Under the pieces are notes generated by a model. The model ran no database searches. It had not been told where the DNA came from and worked only from the letters and a program-made list of their open reading frames with translations. The position numbers and the translations under genes were made by a program. 64,000 bases of DNA from the NCBI GenBank assembly GCA_936911875.1, contig CAKZGB010000007.1, positions 190,928 to 254,927 on the forward strand, written 5' to 3'. Below are positions 53,101 to 61,304 of this stretch, piece after piece. The first letter of the stretch is position 1. Each line of letters opens with the position of its first letter. Source of the DNA: an uncultured Lysobacteraceae bacterium (GTDB lineage Bacteria; Pseudomonadota; Gammaproteobacteria; Xanthomonadales; Xanthomonadaceae).

Positions 53101-53542
53101 CATCGGAAAGGATGAATACAGTAGCTTCAGTCCCGTCGAGTTGACGGTCTACCTTTGCGAGATCCTCTGCGTCCGTTAATTCACATTCCAGCCACTTGCG
53201 ATCGGGATGCTTTTTTCTTGCGACATCAAGGGAGCCCATGAAATCGAGTCCGACAGTATCGTATTTGGGTGTGCTAAAAAAATTGACTAACTTGTCGCCC
53301 GAACCCGTTCCTACATCGACAACATTGTTAATCTTGAGCTTATCGGCAACTTCCCTGGCCTTGGCGTACACATCTGGTTGCCAAATCACAGAGTCCTCCG
53401 CAACCACGTCCGCGAAGATCGAATTGGTTAGCTTTGCACTCGCGCCGCACGCAAAATTCGCCTCCTTCGTTGCCAGATCGGCAGCAATCGCATGCGTATT
53501 GCGCGGCTTATAGTTCGTTGGAGATTCGTTTTTAAGCTTCAT
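50147..53542 (-). CDS. Giant methyltransferase / GT4-like / GT2 / coiled-coil protein
   Basis: 1,131 residues if started at ATG 53542; an ATG at 53671 or TTG at 53692 would add 43-50 residues and no site has a convincing ribosome binding sequence. Domains, counted from ATG 53542: a class I methyltransferase (NVVDVGTGSGDKLVNFF near 70-90, SDVIEHLTNPLPLLAWL), a GT4-type GT-B domain about 265-650 (PFHVTGGIGTFV, VMPYRGDNHPYALLDVAFAG, NAGGVPELF), an acidic linker, a GT2 domain about 715-960 (VSIIVPVFNTDLKYIEDLI, VNDAS, NVDSDD), and a coiled coil about 970-1,100. WsaE-like O-polysaccharide enzymes combine similar parts, so it may polymerise and methyl-cap the chain; that is inference. Confidence 0.85.
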   Translation of the reverse strand: MKLKNESPTNYKPRNTHAIAADLATKEANFACGASAKLTNSIFADVVAEDSVIWQPDVYAKAREVADKLKINNVVDVGTGSGDKLVNFFSTPKYDTVGLDFMGSLDVARKKHPDRKWLECELTDAEDLAKVDRQLDGTEATVFILSDVIEHLTNPLPLLAWLRSKLMANERNRLVLSSPDRRRQGYPDPSASPPNDAHVREWSIDELITFLRVCGFKVNESLHTRSNEFDTSCSSSLLILSCTKAHYRAHLRNMGFPPESMEATRLLVTAEYAPFHVTGGIGTFVMEQKLNFGKDAVVLLVKKDCTDAELKKARRLEILPSPLLVPSSNTIHLLPEDLALRSVEQALFFMPQIKHVEYPDYQGLGVRIAQAKNVGLLAQNIKTIVQCHGMTHYLENATHTWLGLSHNGFAEKEKRSVELSDFVVFPTHFLRFLYAVSGFEIPEERVRLLRYPLNFSRVPVRKSSEPDTLVFFGKRTTMKGMDLFLEMVSENVAKLKAAGLTKVVVIGHGALPENWQEMWTKISSEFELVEYSSLGRSAAMDKIAELSTRSVIVMPYRGDNHPYALLDVAFAGGIPVMLNAGGVPELFSEGFRKDLLAEPTVDSLASKCIPLLSLDQSSFHRVRESYVVSMMDTQQGINDRVRVFDFSESHVDDLPDVTSTPAPLQEQYSEQGDAGAGTTADGLADEGNHASDVTDASHDAEVAEAAVVQQTSEVSIIVPVFNTDLKYIEDLIVGIERQLELPAEVIFVNDASERQYAKKLTRFLERRMDLPYRLISHSVNKGLAGARNTALNAARTPYIANVDSDDIPLPNFVKSIAEALRRNTNSAAAVPYLMAFDDGDDFNVARFNGYVYRPVGDGIITSQIDNILGHANSGYRVSALRSVDGWDESDKSMWEDLALFLKLRTNGYEISVIPTETCLYRVRKASMARTYRTWPAMQRIANNMSGLPRFENYRLQAMMRNYKHEHDQNMMLRSQLVESDNRRQASVDELRRWEQTLLERIYDTEAKLTNAVTSEQNASIQNERLTQSLADLNARLDSTQRDLTESERELEAANKSNTAIVRDFHESKLEHQRNINELESIIAAQAAHLNRASVRFALNVADKAKPNSITGKIGRWTARLLARHSRPDSED

Positions 53543-53930
53543 AAAATTCTTGTCCGGTACTCGCCGTGTGGAGCTCTCCCACCAGGGATATTTTAGTCCA
53601 ATTGCGGATTCTTCGAGCCTAAACAACCGAAGAAAGGAGGCTGTCAGCAGGCTTTCATGCAGCGGCGCCATGTAGTTGCCGCCAGCCACCAACGCACCAA
53701 GTGGAATGCCAGCGCCGTTCGCGCTGGATCGCTCGAATAGCGCTGCGGCGCGAAACCGTCACATTGGACCCAGTTCACACCGACTTTGTTTCATCAATTC
53801 TACCAACCGTATGGCCTGATAAACCCTCACCGTTCGCTGACGTATGGGGCTTCGGAATCAGCTAAAATAAGCGGTTCATGTCCGCGCCCTTCGCGGACCC
53901 CAAATTCAAACTTTGAGTGTCGCAGCGAAT
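53543..53930. promoter_or_regulatory. Divergent region upstream of etfB
   Basis: 388 bases, of which 53543-53692 may still code for an extended N-terminus of the giant protein. GCTAAAATAAGC at 53862-53873 contains a TAAAAT -10-like box 62 bases before the etfB start. It marks the return to GC-rich housekeeping sequence. No terminator or known motif seen. Confidence 0.35.
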
Positions 53931-54677
53931 ATGAAGATTCTCGTAGGTTACAAGCGCGTCATTGATGCCAATGTGCGCGTGCAGGTCAAGCCCGACGGTT
54001 CGGGCGTCGTGACGGATGGCGTGAAGCTGTCGGCGAATCCTTTTGACGAAATTGCTTTGGAACAAGCCTTGCGCTTGCGCGATGCCGGCGTTGCATCGGA
54101 AGTCGTGGTCGCCACGATTGCTCCAGCGGATGCCCAGGCACACCTTCGCAACGGTCTGGCAATGGGTGCTAACCGTGCCATCCACGTGGTGGCCGATCAG
54201 CCGATCCAGCCGCTGACGGCTGCGAGAACTTTTCTCAAGCTGATCGGGAAAGAACAGCCCGACCTGGTGATCCTTGGCAAGCAAGCCATCGATGATGATG
54301 CCAGCCAGACCGGCCAGATGCTGGCCACGATTTGGGGCCGCCCGCAGGCGACCTTTGCATCCAAGCTTGAAGTCGCTAACGGCAAAGCAACGGTGACGCG
54401 CGAAGTGGACGCCGGCCTGGAAACGATCGAAGTCGATTTGCCCGCCGTGGTCACCACCGATCTGCGTCTCAATGAACCGCGCTTCATCAAGTTGCCGGAC
54501 ATCATGAAGGCCAAGTCCAAGCCGCTCGACACAATTGCCTTTGCGGACCTGGGTGTGGATGCGCATGACGCGCTGACCATCAAATCCTACGAGGCGCCGG
54601 CCAAGCGTTCGCGCGGTGTCATGGTGTCCAGTGCTGCCGAGCTCGTTGCCGCACTCAAGCAAAAGGGTCTGCTGTAA
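53931..54677 (+). CDS. etfB: Electron transfer flavoprotein beta subunit
   Basis: 248 residues from ATG 53931. MKILVGYKRVIDANVRVQVK, FDEIALEQALRLRD, the AMP-binding LGKQAIDDDASQTGQMLA segment and EPRFIKLPDIMKAKSKPLD are standard EtfB motifs. Carries electrons from acyl-CoA and related dehydrogenases with EtfA. The ending TAATG overlaps the etfA start by one base. It is the right-hand conserved border of the O-antigen cluster. Confidence 0.96.
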   Translation: MKILVGYKRVIDANVRVQVKPDGSGVVTDGVKLSANPFDEIALEQALRLRDAGVASEVVVATIAPADAQAHLRNGLAMGANRAIHVVADQPIQPLTAARTFLKLIGKEQPDLVILGKQAIDDDASQTGQMLATIWGRPQATFASKLEVANGKATVTREVDAGLETIEVDLPAVVTTDLRLNEPRFIKLPDIMKAKSKPLDTIAFADLGVDAHDALTIKSYEAPAKRSRGVMVSSAAELVAALKQKGLL

Positions 54678-55621
54678 TGTCTAAAGTACTCATCGTTGCC
54701 GAGCATGCCGACGGCAAACTCAATGCATCCACCGCCAAGTGTGTGTCTGCGGCTCAGGCCCTTTCGCCCGCAGCGATTGAAATCGTCGTGCTGGCTGCAG
54801 ATCCTGCCGCTGTCGCTGTCGCTGCCGAAGCGGCAAGCATCGCCGGTGTGACCAAGGTCATCACCATTGCCAATGTGGCCAACGCACAGGCCATTGCACA
54901 GGTCCAGGCGCCGCAAGTGGCTGCCATCGCCGGCGGTTATACGCATGTCTTTGGTCCGTCCACCACGTTCGGTAAAGACCTGATGCCCTGCATCGCGGCG
55001 TTGCTGTCGACATCGCAAGTGTCCGACATCATGGCTGTCGAAGGCTCGCACACCTTTAAGCGTCCTATCTACGCCGGCAACGCCGTCATTACCGTCGAAG
55101 CGCCTTCGGACCACCCTGTTGTGGGTACGGTTCGGACCGCTTCATGGCCTGAAGCAGCGAAGGGTGGCTCGGCAGCTGTTGAAGCCGCAACGGTCGATAC
55201 TGCATTGCCAAGCCATACCCGTTTCGTGAGTCTTGCCGCAGGATCGTCCGATCGTCCCGACCTGCAGTCCGCTAAGCGTGTCGTCTCCGGCGGCCGCGGT
55301 GTCGGCTCGGCCGAGAACTTCAAGATCATCTATGACTTTGCCGATAAAATCGGTGCGGCAGTCGGCGCGTCGCGAGCGGCAGTTGATGCGGGCTACGTTC
55401 CCAATGAAATGCAGGTCGGTCAGACCGGCAAGATCATCGCGCCCGACCTCTACATTGCGGTCGGCATCAGTGGCGCCATCCAGCATCTGACTGGTATCAA
55501 GGATGCAGGCACGATCGTTGCGATCAACAAGGATGGCGATGCGCCGATCTTTGAGATTGCAGACATCGGTCTGGTTGGGGACTTGTTCCAGATCCTACCC
55601 GATCTCGAACACGCAATGTAG
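54677..55621 (+). CDS. etfA: Electron transfer flavoprotein alpha subunit
   Basis: 314 residues. The C-terminal FAD domain shows VVSGGRGVGSAENF, VGQTGKIIAPDLYIAVGISGAIQHLTGI and INKDGDAPIFEIADIGLVGDLF. Forms a heterodimer with EtfB and passes electrons to ETF-QO, whose gene lies 1.5 kb away on the other strand. A strong terminator follows. Confidence 0.96.
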   Translation: MSKVLIVAEHADGKLNASTAKCVSAAQALSPAAIEIVVLAADPAAVAVAAEAASIAGVTKVITIANVANAQAIAQVQAPQVAAIAGGYTHVFGPSTTFGKDLMPCIAALLSTSQVSDIMAVEGSHTFKRPIYAGNAVITVEAPSDHPVVGTVRTASWPEAAKGGSAAVEAATVDTALPSHTRFVSLAAGSSDRPDLQSAKRVVSGGRGVGSAENFKIIYDFADKIGAAVGASRAAVDAGYVPNEMQVGQTGKIIAPDLYIAVGISGAIQHLTGIKDAGTIVAINKDGDAPIFEIADIGLVGDLFQILPDLEHAM

Positions 55622-55643
55622 TTGTTTAAACTGGAAGAATTAG

Positions 55644-55671
55644 AAAAGGCGCCTAGCGGCGCCTTTTCTTT
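55644..55671 (+). terminator. Terminator after etfBA
   Basis: AAAAGGCGCC (55644-55653) and GGCGCCTTTT (55658-55667) form a perfect 10-base stem with a 4-base loop, followed by CTTTT. Confidence 0.92.
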
Positions 55672-55720
55672 TATATCAACGAAGGCAGGAATTCTTGTAC
55701 GCGAGCGTGCGCATGAACAG

Positions 55721-56047
55721 TCATGAGAGAAAACTCCGGGGTTTCGTCTTGTCGTGATCGACTCTGCCTGGTGTGAACTTTCCACTCCAGGTCTTCCCTT
55801 GATCCGAGGCGGACTTTCTGACTGTGATCTTGTTGGATTTACCGAGCTTGCTGTTGTGATTCTCGCAATGGATGCTTTCCACGCATAGAAGGAAGTCAAT
55901 GTCCATTACTGCGGTCCTAAGATCTTCTTTCAAGCGCTCCTGATTAACAAACTTGTCTCCAACGAAGTACAGCGCGCCAGCCGTGATGGCTGCAGCGAGA
56001 ATCATGCCGCCAGCTTCAATGGCGGATGCGATGATTGATGCGTCCAA
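55721..56047 (-). CDS. Hypothetical small membrane-anchored protein
   Basis: About 108 residues if started at TTG 56047, which has GGGAG 8 bases upstream; the frame is open to 56179 but the upstream part looks non-coding. One N-terminal membrane helix (AGGMILAAAITAGALYFVGD) is followed by a soluble part with a cysteine pair and the phrase SNKITVRKSASDQGKTWSGKFTPG. Proteins with a similar WSGxFTP ending occur as uncharacterised genes in mobile or accessory regions. AT-rich compared with its neighbours. Confidence 0.55.
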   Translation of the reverse strand: MDASIIASAIEAGGMILAAAITAGALYFVGDKFVNQERLKEDLRTAVMDIDFLLCVESIHCENHNSKLGKSNKITVRKSASDQGKTWSGKFTPGRVDHDKTKPRSFLS

Positions 56048-56331
56048 AGCTTCTGTCTCCCAGACAGTTATTACTCGGATCAGTGTAGTCTTCGGAGCGG
56101 GCAAATACTGGACCTTCGCGGCCCGCGCGTTGATCGTGCTTTGCCGGGCGACCATGATGTGGCGATCTATCCATCTCATTTCCCGTGAGTGAGATGAGCA
56201 GGGCGAACAGCGCCACAGTCGCGCTGATTGCGTTTCTCACTGCTACTCAGTAGCTTCAACACGGAACTTCCGTGGTCGACTCAACGGTCTGCGTATCGCC
56301 TACTAAAGTCGTTTGTCGACGTGTACCAAAT

Positions 56332-56724
56332 CTAGATGCCAAATAATTCCGGTCGTGCCGCTCGCAACAAGTCTAGACCCGGTCTGCAGAGATACTTGCA
56401 TGAGGATTCATCTCGAAAGATACGATCAAGGTCTTTGACGGGCACCCACTTGAAATAGGCGGTTGAGCTCGCCGGGTCGTGTGATGCGAACGATGCGTTC
56501 GCAAATGTACATCGAACGGTTACGAAGAACTCGGGCTGATACAGCACCAAGGCCGACAAGACCACGCCAATGGGCTCAAACCGATAGTGGTCGCCAATTT
56601 CGCTTATCACACTGTCCGGCAGCTCACCTAAGAACTCAGCTTCTGCAAAATCGTGGAACGGAATCTTGGAATGGTGAAACCAGTCCGTCGACTCAATCAG
56701 ACCCGCAAAAGACCTTTCGATCAT
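56332..56724 (-). CDS. Hypothetical protein of the etf islet
   Basis: 130 residues from ATG 56724. It contains DWFHHSKIPFHDFAEAEFLGELPDSVI, PIGVVLSALVLYQPEFFVTVRCTF and FKWVPVKDLDRIFRDESS; no domain recognised. Starts 7 bases after the stop of the upstream unknown gene in another frame, so both probably form an operon; a longer same-frame start at 56856 would overlap that gene by 125 bases. AT-rich and without a signal peptide. Confidence 0.55.
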   Translation of the reverse strand: MIERSFAGLIESTDWFHHSKIPFHDFAEAEFLGELPDSVISEIGDHYRFEPIGVVLSALVLYQPEFFVTVRCTFANASFASHDPASSTAYFKWVPVKDLDRIFRDESSCKYLCRPGLDLLRAARPELFGI

Positions 56725-56731
56725 GCCCTTT

Positions 56732-57070
56732 TCAGCGACCTCGTAGCGTGGGCTCTTTATATCGCATAGTCGCTTGCTGTGTGGAGAGCACAAGGTCCGG
56801 GGAGTTGTGTGTGAAGAATATATCGCGGTAGCTTGAGCTCCCCAGCTCCAGTCCAACTTCGTCGCCCGTGTTGCTGATGGTCATCGATTTAACAGTCAGC
56901 TTTGGCAGGTCCAAGCTTCCGGCTGCAACATAGTAAAAATCGGTCCGGTCGCTCTCCATGCTGTCTAGGCAGGTTGATAGAATCTTTGGCACCTCATAGA
57001 AGTCATCGGGATTAAAGGTGATGGATACATTGGCGCTTGGCTTGATCGGAAGAACTCGGAAGTCGGTCAT
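56732..57070 (-). CDS. Hypothetical protein of the etf islet
   Basis: 112 residues from ATG 57070, preceded by GGAG 10 bases upstream. MTDFRVLPIKPSANVSITFN, DFYEVPKILSTCLDSMESDRTDFYYVAAG and a C-terminal part with SSSYRDIFFTHNSPDLV. No family recognised; the beta-rich look and the partner gene right behind it would fit a small protein pair, but no function can be given. Its 3' end and the next gene could also be one frameshifted gene. Confidence 0.55.
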   Translation of the reverse strand: MTDFRVLPIKPSANVSITFNPDDFYEVPKILSTCLDSMESDRTDFYYVAAGSLDLPKLTVKSMTISNTGDEVGLELGSSSYRDIFFTHNSPDLVLSTQQATMRYKEPTLRGR

Positions 57071-57133
57071 GTGTCGTCCGCTCCGGTTGATGCGCGGGGC
57101 ATCGGAACTCGCCAACTTCCAAATCAATAGCGA

Positions 57134-58768
57134 TCAGAGGCTCTGGTAATTCGGGCCGGAGCCGCCTTCAGGGGTGACCCAGTTGATGATCTGGTACGGG
57201 TCCTTGATGTCGCAGGTCTTGCAGTGCACGCAGTTGGCCGCGTTGATCTGCAGACGCTTGCCGGACGCGGCGGAGGTGTCTTCGACCATTTCGTAGACGC
57301 CGGCGGGGCAGAAGCGCGTGCAGGGGTTGTTGTATTCCTCGGCGCAGCGCGTGACGCAGACGTTGGTGTCGGCCACGTGCAGGTGGATGGGTTGGTCTTC
57401 GTCGTGGGCGGTAGAGGCGTAGAACACACCCTGCAGGCGATCGCGCGGAGCGAGCGTGCGTGTGACGTAATCGCGCGGGACGATGGCGCCGGCCTCGTCG
57501 ACGCGTTTCAGCGAGGACCAGTCCGGAGTGACCTTGAGCGTCCACGGCGAGCGGCCGCCGATCAGAGTTTCCCACGCGGCGTTGGCCATGCCGAACCACA
57601 GACCCTTCTTGAAGCCGGGCTTGATGTTGCGCACTGAGCGCAACTCGGAGACGACCGGCGATGCGCGCAGGGCGGCATCGAAACCGGCAGAGGACAACTC
57701 ATCGGACGCGACCAGGTGCTCCGCCGCGAGCATGCCGCTGCGGATGGCCTGGTGGGTGCCCTTGATCTTGGGCACGTTGAGCAGGCCGGCGGTGTCGCCG
57801 ATCAGCAGGGCGCCGGGCATCTCGACGCGCGGCAGCGACTGGAAACCACCGGTGACAATGGCACGCGCACCGGCCGAAAGAATCGAGCCGCCTTCGAGCA
57901 GTGGGGCAATCATCGGATGCGCCTTCCATTGCTGGAAGGCCTCCCACGGCTTGTATTCCGGATCCTGGTAATCCAGGCCCGAGACGTAGCCCAGGGCAAT
58001 GCGGCCCTTGTCCAGGTGATACAGGAAGGAGCCGCCGTACGTCTGCGAGTCGGCTGGCCAACCGAGCGTATGCACGATCTTGCCGGGAGTGACACGGTCT
58101 TCGGGAACTTGCCACAGCTCCTTGATACCGATCGAATAGGCCTGCGGATCGGACTCGGCATCGAGACCGAAACGTTTGACCAGTTGTTTGGTCAGCGAGC
58201 CGCGAGCGCCTTCGGCCAGTACTGTGCACTTGGCGATGATATCAATGCCCGGCGTGTACGAGCCCTTGTGGCTGCCATCTTTGGCAATGCCCATGTCGCC
58301 GATGCGCACACCGGTAACGCGACCGGTTTCGTCGTGCAGGGTTTCGGCGGCGGCAAAGCCCGGGAAAATCTCAACGCCAAGGGCCTCGGCTTGCGGAGCG
58401 AGCCAAGCGCACAGCCCGCCCAGCGACACGATCACATTGCCCTCGTTGTGCATGCCCGGCGGCACCGGCAGTTTGCGGCCACCGGTCTTGTTGAGCAGCC
58501 AGAACTCGTCTTGCTTCGCGTCGACGCAGACCGGCGGCGGATTGTCGCGCCAGTTCGGCAGCAGTGCATCGAGCGGGCCGGTTTCGATCACGGCGCCCGA
58601 CAGAATCTGCGCACCGACCGTGGAGCCCTTCTCGATCACGCAGACGCTGATCTCGGGGTTCAGTTGCTTGAGTCGAATGGCGAAGGACAGACCGGCCGGC
58701 CCGGCACCCACGACCACCACGTCATAAGGCATCTGGTCGCGTTCAATCGTCTCGGTGGTGTCGGTCAT
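57134..58768 (-). CDS. Electron transfer flavoprotein-ubiquinone oxidoreductase
   Basis: 544-residue membrane-associated enzyme passing electrons from ETF to ubiquinone. FAD site VVVGAGPAGLSFAIRLKQL, ubiquinone-binding helices, and a C-terminal ferredoxin-like 4Fe-4S site with CTRFCPAGVYE and CVHCKTCDIKDP. Full length for the family. In this genome it is separated from etfBA by the 55.7-57.1 kb islet and lies on the opposite strand. Confidence 0.95.
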   Translation of the reverse strand: MTDTTETIERDQMPYDVVVVGAGPAGLSFAIRLKQLNPEISVCVIEKGSTVGAQILSGAVIETGPLDALLPNWRDNPPPVCVDAKQDEFWLLNKTGGRKLPVPPGMHNEGNVIVSLGGLCAWLAPQAEALGVEIFPGFAAAETLHDETGRVTGVRIGDMGIAKDGSHKGSYTPGIDIIAKCTVLAEGARGSLTKQLVKRFGLDAESDPQAYSIGIKELWQVPEDRVTPGKIVHTLGWPADSQTYGGSFLYHLDKGRIALGYVSGLDYQDPEYKPWEAFQQWKAHPMIAPLLEGGSILSAGARAIVTGGFQSLPRVEMPGALLIGDTAGLLNVPKIKGTHQAIRSGMLAAEHLVASDELSSAGFDAALRASPVVSELRSVRNIKPGFKKGLWFGMANAAWETLIGGRSPWTLKVTPDWSSLKRVDEAGAIVPRDYVTRTLAPRDRLQGVFYASTAHDEDQPIHLHVADTNVCVTRCAEEYNNPCTRFCPAGVYEMVEDTSAASGKRLQINAANCVHCKTCDIKDPYQIINWVTPEGGSGPNYQSL

Positions 58769-58875
58769 CGGAAAATCCGGCAGGTGAGGTCAATCTTCCA
58801 TTTTAGCCAGTTTGATGCGACTGCGGCGAGGTCATCGCCCGCCGCCAGCAGCAAACCACCCGTCCGCAGTTAAGA

Positions 58876-59493
58876 CTAGCGCCCGCCGCCGACCGCCCAG
58901 CCGGCAATATCAGCGCTGACGCGGCTCAGGGCCTGGGCAAAGCCATCGACCACGGCCGGAACCTCGGCCGATTCAGCCGGCACCGCTGCCGTGAACTCGC
59001 GCGACAGCACCTGTTTCTCATCGCCCGAGCGAACGAGTTTGGCAACCACCACCACGGTTGCCGTGGGCAGGCCACCGGCGACATCGTAGATCGATTCGAA
59101 ATTGCGGATCTCCAGGCTCAGGCGATAGTCGGGGTTCAAGCCCGCACCGCTCCGTCCAACCGCACGAAATGCCTGCGCCTGTTCCAGGCTCTGAATCACC
59201 GCGGTGGTCACCATCTCGCCCGGCGTATTGGCCCAGCGGGAGGCTTTATACACTTCGAGCTCATTACCGCGAGGCCGCACTGCAATGCGCAGATTGTCCA
59301 GCACCGGCGTGGTGTACGAAGTATCCACGATCAGCTGACCGTTCAGGCGCGCACCCGACACCGTGGCCGTGATTGGAATGCGCGGCGAATATTGCGTCAT
59401 GCCGGAAGACTTCTTGCCGCCGCCCATGAGGGCGCAACCCGACAGCGCGACGGCAGCGCTCAATGCCAGCGCCAGTGCTTGAACTTGCTTCAT
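58876..59493 (-). CDS. ABC-type transport auxiliary lipoprotein (PqiC/DUF330-like)
   Basis: 205-residue lipoprotein with lipobox ALSGC (cysteine 20). The mature domain begins with YSPRIPITATVSGARLNGQLIV and contains SRWANTPGEMVTTAVIQSLEQAQAF and DYRLSLEIRNFESIYD, typical of the auxiliary component of Mce/Pqi-type lipid transporters. Last gene of a four-gene operon; its ATG overlaps the MlaD-like stop by four bases. Confidence 0.85.
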   Translation of the reverse strand: MKQVQALALALSAAVALSGCALMGGGKKSSGMTQYSPRIPITATVSGARLNGQLIVDTSYTTPVLDNLRIAVRPRGNELEVYKASRWANTPGEMVTTAVIQSLEQAQAFRAVGRSGAGLNPDYRLSLEIRNFESIYDVAGGLPTATVVVVAKLVRSGDEKQVLSREFTAAVPAESAEVPAVVDGFAQALSRVSADIAGWAVGGGR

Positions 59494-60455
59494 TTTGCCT
59501 TCTCCTGCGGAACGGGCGTGGAGGTTCCGGTGGCCGGATCAAATTCGCGAACGCCGTTGCGACCACGGATAAATCCGACCGGGCTTTCGTTGAGGTTATC
59601 GACCAGAATGCGCACCTCGCGAGCGGTGGCGCGCAGCTCCTTCATGGTGGGGCCGATCTGTGCCAGGCCGTCCTGCGTGAATTCACGGATTGGACCGCGA
59701 TTCTCTGCGAGCAGTGAGTTGGCATTGCCGGTGGCATCCTGCAGGCGCAGTAGGGTGCCGTCGAGACGGGCAGTCAGCGCCGGCAATTGTTCGACCAGAT
59801 TGCGGTTCACGCCGTTGATGGCGCCGTTGGTGCTGTTAATGGCAACGGCCAACTGGTCGCTGTTCTGTTTGAGGCCGCGCAGCAGCATCGCAATCTGTGC
59901 GCGCTCGGCAGCGACGGTACCGGTCACGTCCTGAATCGACTGCAGGCTGGTGGCGATGCGGGCAATGTTCTCATCGCTCACCAGCGTATCCACGCGTTGC
60001 ACCAGCTTGTTGGCCGTGTCCTGAATGTTCTGCAATGCCGAAGGCTCGGTCTTGATCACCGGTGCCTCGCTGGGATCCACCTCGCGCAGCAGCTTGGCAT
60101 TGGGCGAACCGCCAGTCAGCTGAATAATCGGCGAGCCGGTCAGTGAGGGCGTTGCAATCTTGGCACGCGTATCGACCTTGACCGGTGCATCGGAATACAG
60201 GCGCAGACGCGCACTCACGCGACGCGGATCGTTGGCGGCCAGACGCAGCTGTTTGACCGTACCCACGCTGATGCCGTTATAGAGCACCGAACTGCCTTCG
60301 GTCAGGCCGGTGACGGGCTCGTTGAACACCACCGAATAATCCTGCCACTCGCGATCCGATGAGTATTTGGCCGCCCACAGCGCGAACATCAGGATGAACA
60401 ACGTGATCAAAATAGTGAAGGCGCCGATCAGTACGTAATTGGCTTTGGTTTCCAT
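59490..60455 (-). CDS. MlaD/MCE-domain periplasmic lipid-binding protein
   Basis: 321 residues. N-terminal membrane helix (YVLIGAFTILITLFILMFALW), one MCE domain about 40-115 (YSVVFNEPVTGLTEGSSVLYNGISVGTVKQL) and a long helical C-terminal part to about 290 that should form a needle-like coiled coil. Single-MCE proteins with long helical tails form hexameric tunnels that carry phospholipids between membranes. Operon with ATPase, permease and lipoprotein. Confidence 0.9.
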   Translation of the reverse strand: METKANYVLIGAFTILITLFILMFALWAAKYSSDREWQDYSVVFNEPVTGLTEGSSVLYNGISVGTVKQLRLAANDPRRVSARLRLYSDAPVKVDTRAKIATPSLTGSPIIQLTGGSPNAKLLREVDPSEAPVIKTEPSALQNIQDTANKLVQRVDTLVSDENIARIATSLQSIQDVTGTVAAERAQIAMLLRGLKQNSDQLAVAINSTNGAINGVNRNLVEQLPALTARLDGTLLRLQDATGNANSLLAENRGPIREFTQDGLAQIGPTMKELRATAREVRILVDNLNESPVGFIRGRNGVREFDPATGTSTPVPQEKAK

Positions 60456-60458
60456 GAC

Positions 60459-61304
60459 TCAGATTCCTCGCGTGGCCTGCGGTGGCAGGTTGCGCTGCTG
60501 TTGTTGCGCGGCTCGTGCTCGCGGGCCGTGAAAATATTCCTGAATCCACGGGTGATCCACGCGTTCGACCTCGTGAATCGGCGCATTGACCAGTACTTTC
60601 TTATCGGCCAGTACGGCAATGCGATCGCAGAGTGTGTAGAGCGTGTCCAGATCGTGGGTGATCAGAAACACCGTCAGACCCAGCGCGCTTTGCAGCGTCC
60701 GGATCAGTTGGTCGAAGGCCGCCGCACCGATCGGATCGAGTCCTGCGGTCGGTTCGTCCAGAAACAGAATCGGCGGATCCAAAGCCAACGCGCGAGCAAT
60801 ACCTGCGCGCTTGCGCATGCCGCCCGAGAGCTCCGATGGCAATTTGTTGATGGCATCGGCGGGGAGACCCGCGAGTTTGACCTTGAGCAAGGACAACTCA
60901 TAGATGAGCGACTGCGGCAAGTTGGGGTAGTGCTCCTTGAACGGCACTTCGACGTTTTCTCCAACGGTCAGCGCACTAAATAGCGCACCGTCCTGAAACA
61001 GAACGCCGGTGTTCTTTTTCACGCAATGACGTGCCGCCTCGGATGCGTGATCCATGTTGACGCCGAGGATCTCGACCGTGCCTTCGTCAAAATCACGCAG
61101 GCCTAAGATGGAGCGCATTAGTACGGACTTGCCGGTACCTGAGCCGCCGACGACGCCGACAATCTCGCCGCGGCGGACATCCAGATCCACGCCATCGTGC
61201 ACGATGTGATCGCCGAAACGGTTAACGAGACCGCGGACTTTGATGATGAGGTCATCGTCCGGTGACTTGTGAGTGGATTGCAGGGAATCACTCATCTCAG
61301 ACAT
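60459..61304 (-). CDS. MlaF-like ABC transporter ATP-binding protein
   Basis: 281-residue ATPase. Walker A GGSGTGKSV, FQDGALFSALTVGENVEVP, signature LSGGMRKRAGIARALALDP and Walker B ILFLDEPTAGLDP, all characteristic of MlaF/Mce ATPases. The start ATG 61304 overlaps the permease stop by 8 bases; a second ATG at 61295 is possible. C-terminal 25 residues are Gln/Arg-rich. Confidence 0.92.
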   Translation of the reverse strand: MSEMSDSLQSTHKSPDDDLIIKVRGLVNRFGDHIVHDGVDLDVRRGEIVGVVGGSGTGKSVLMRSILGLRDFDEGTVEILGVNMDHASEAARHCVKKNTGVLFQDGALFSALTVGENVEVPFKEHYPNLPQSLIYELSLLKVKLAGLPADAINKLPSELSGGMRKRAGIARALALDPPILFLDEPTAGLDPIGAAAFDQLIRTLQSALGLTVFLITHDLDTLYTLCDRIAVLADKKVLVNAPIHEVERVDHPWIQEYFHGPRARAAQQQQRNLPPQATRGI

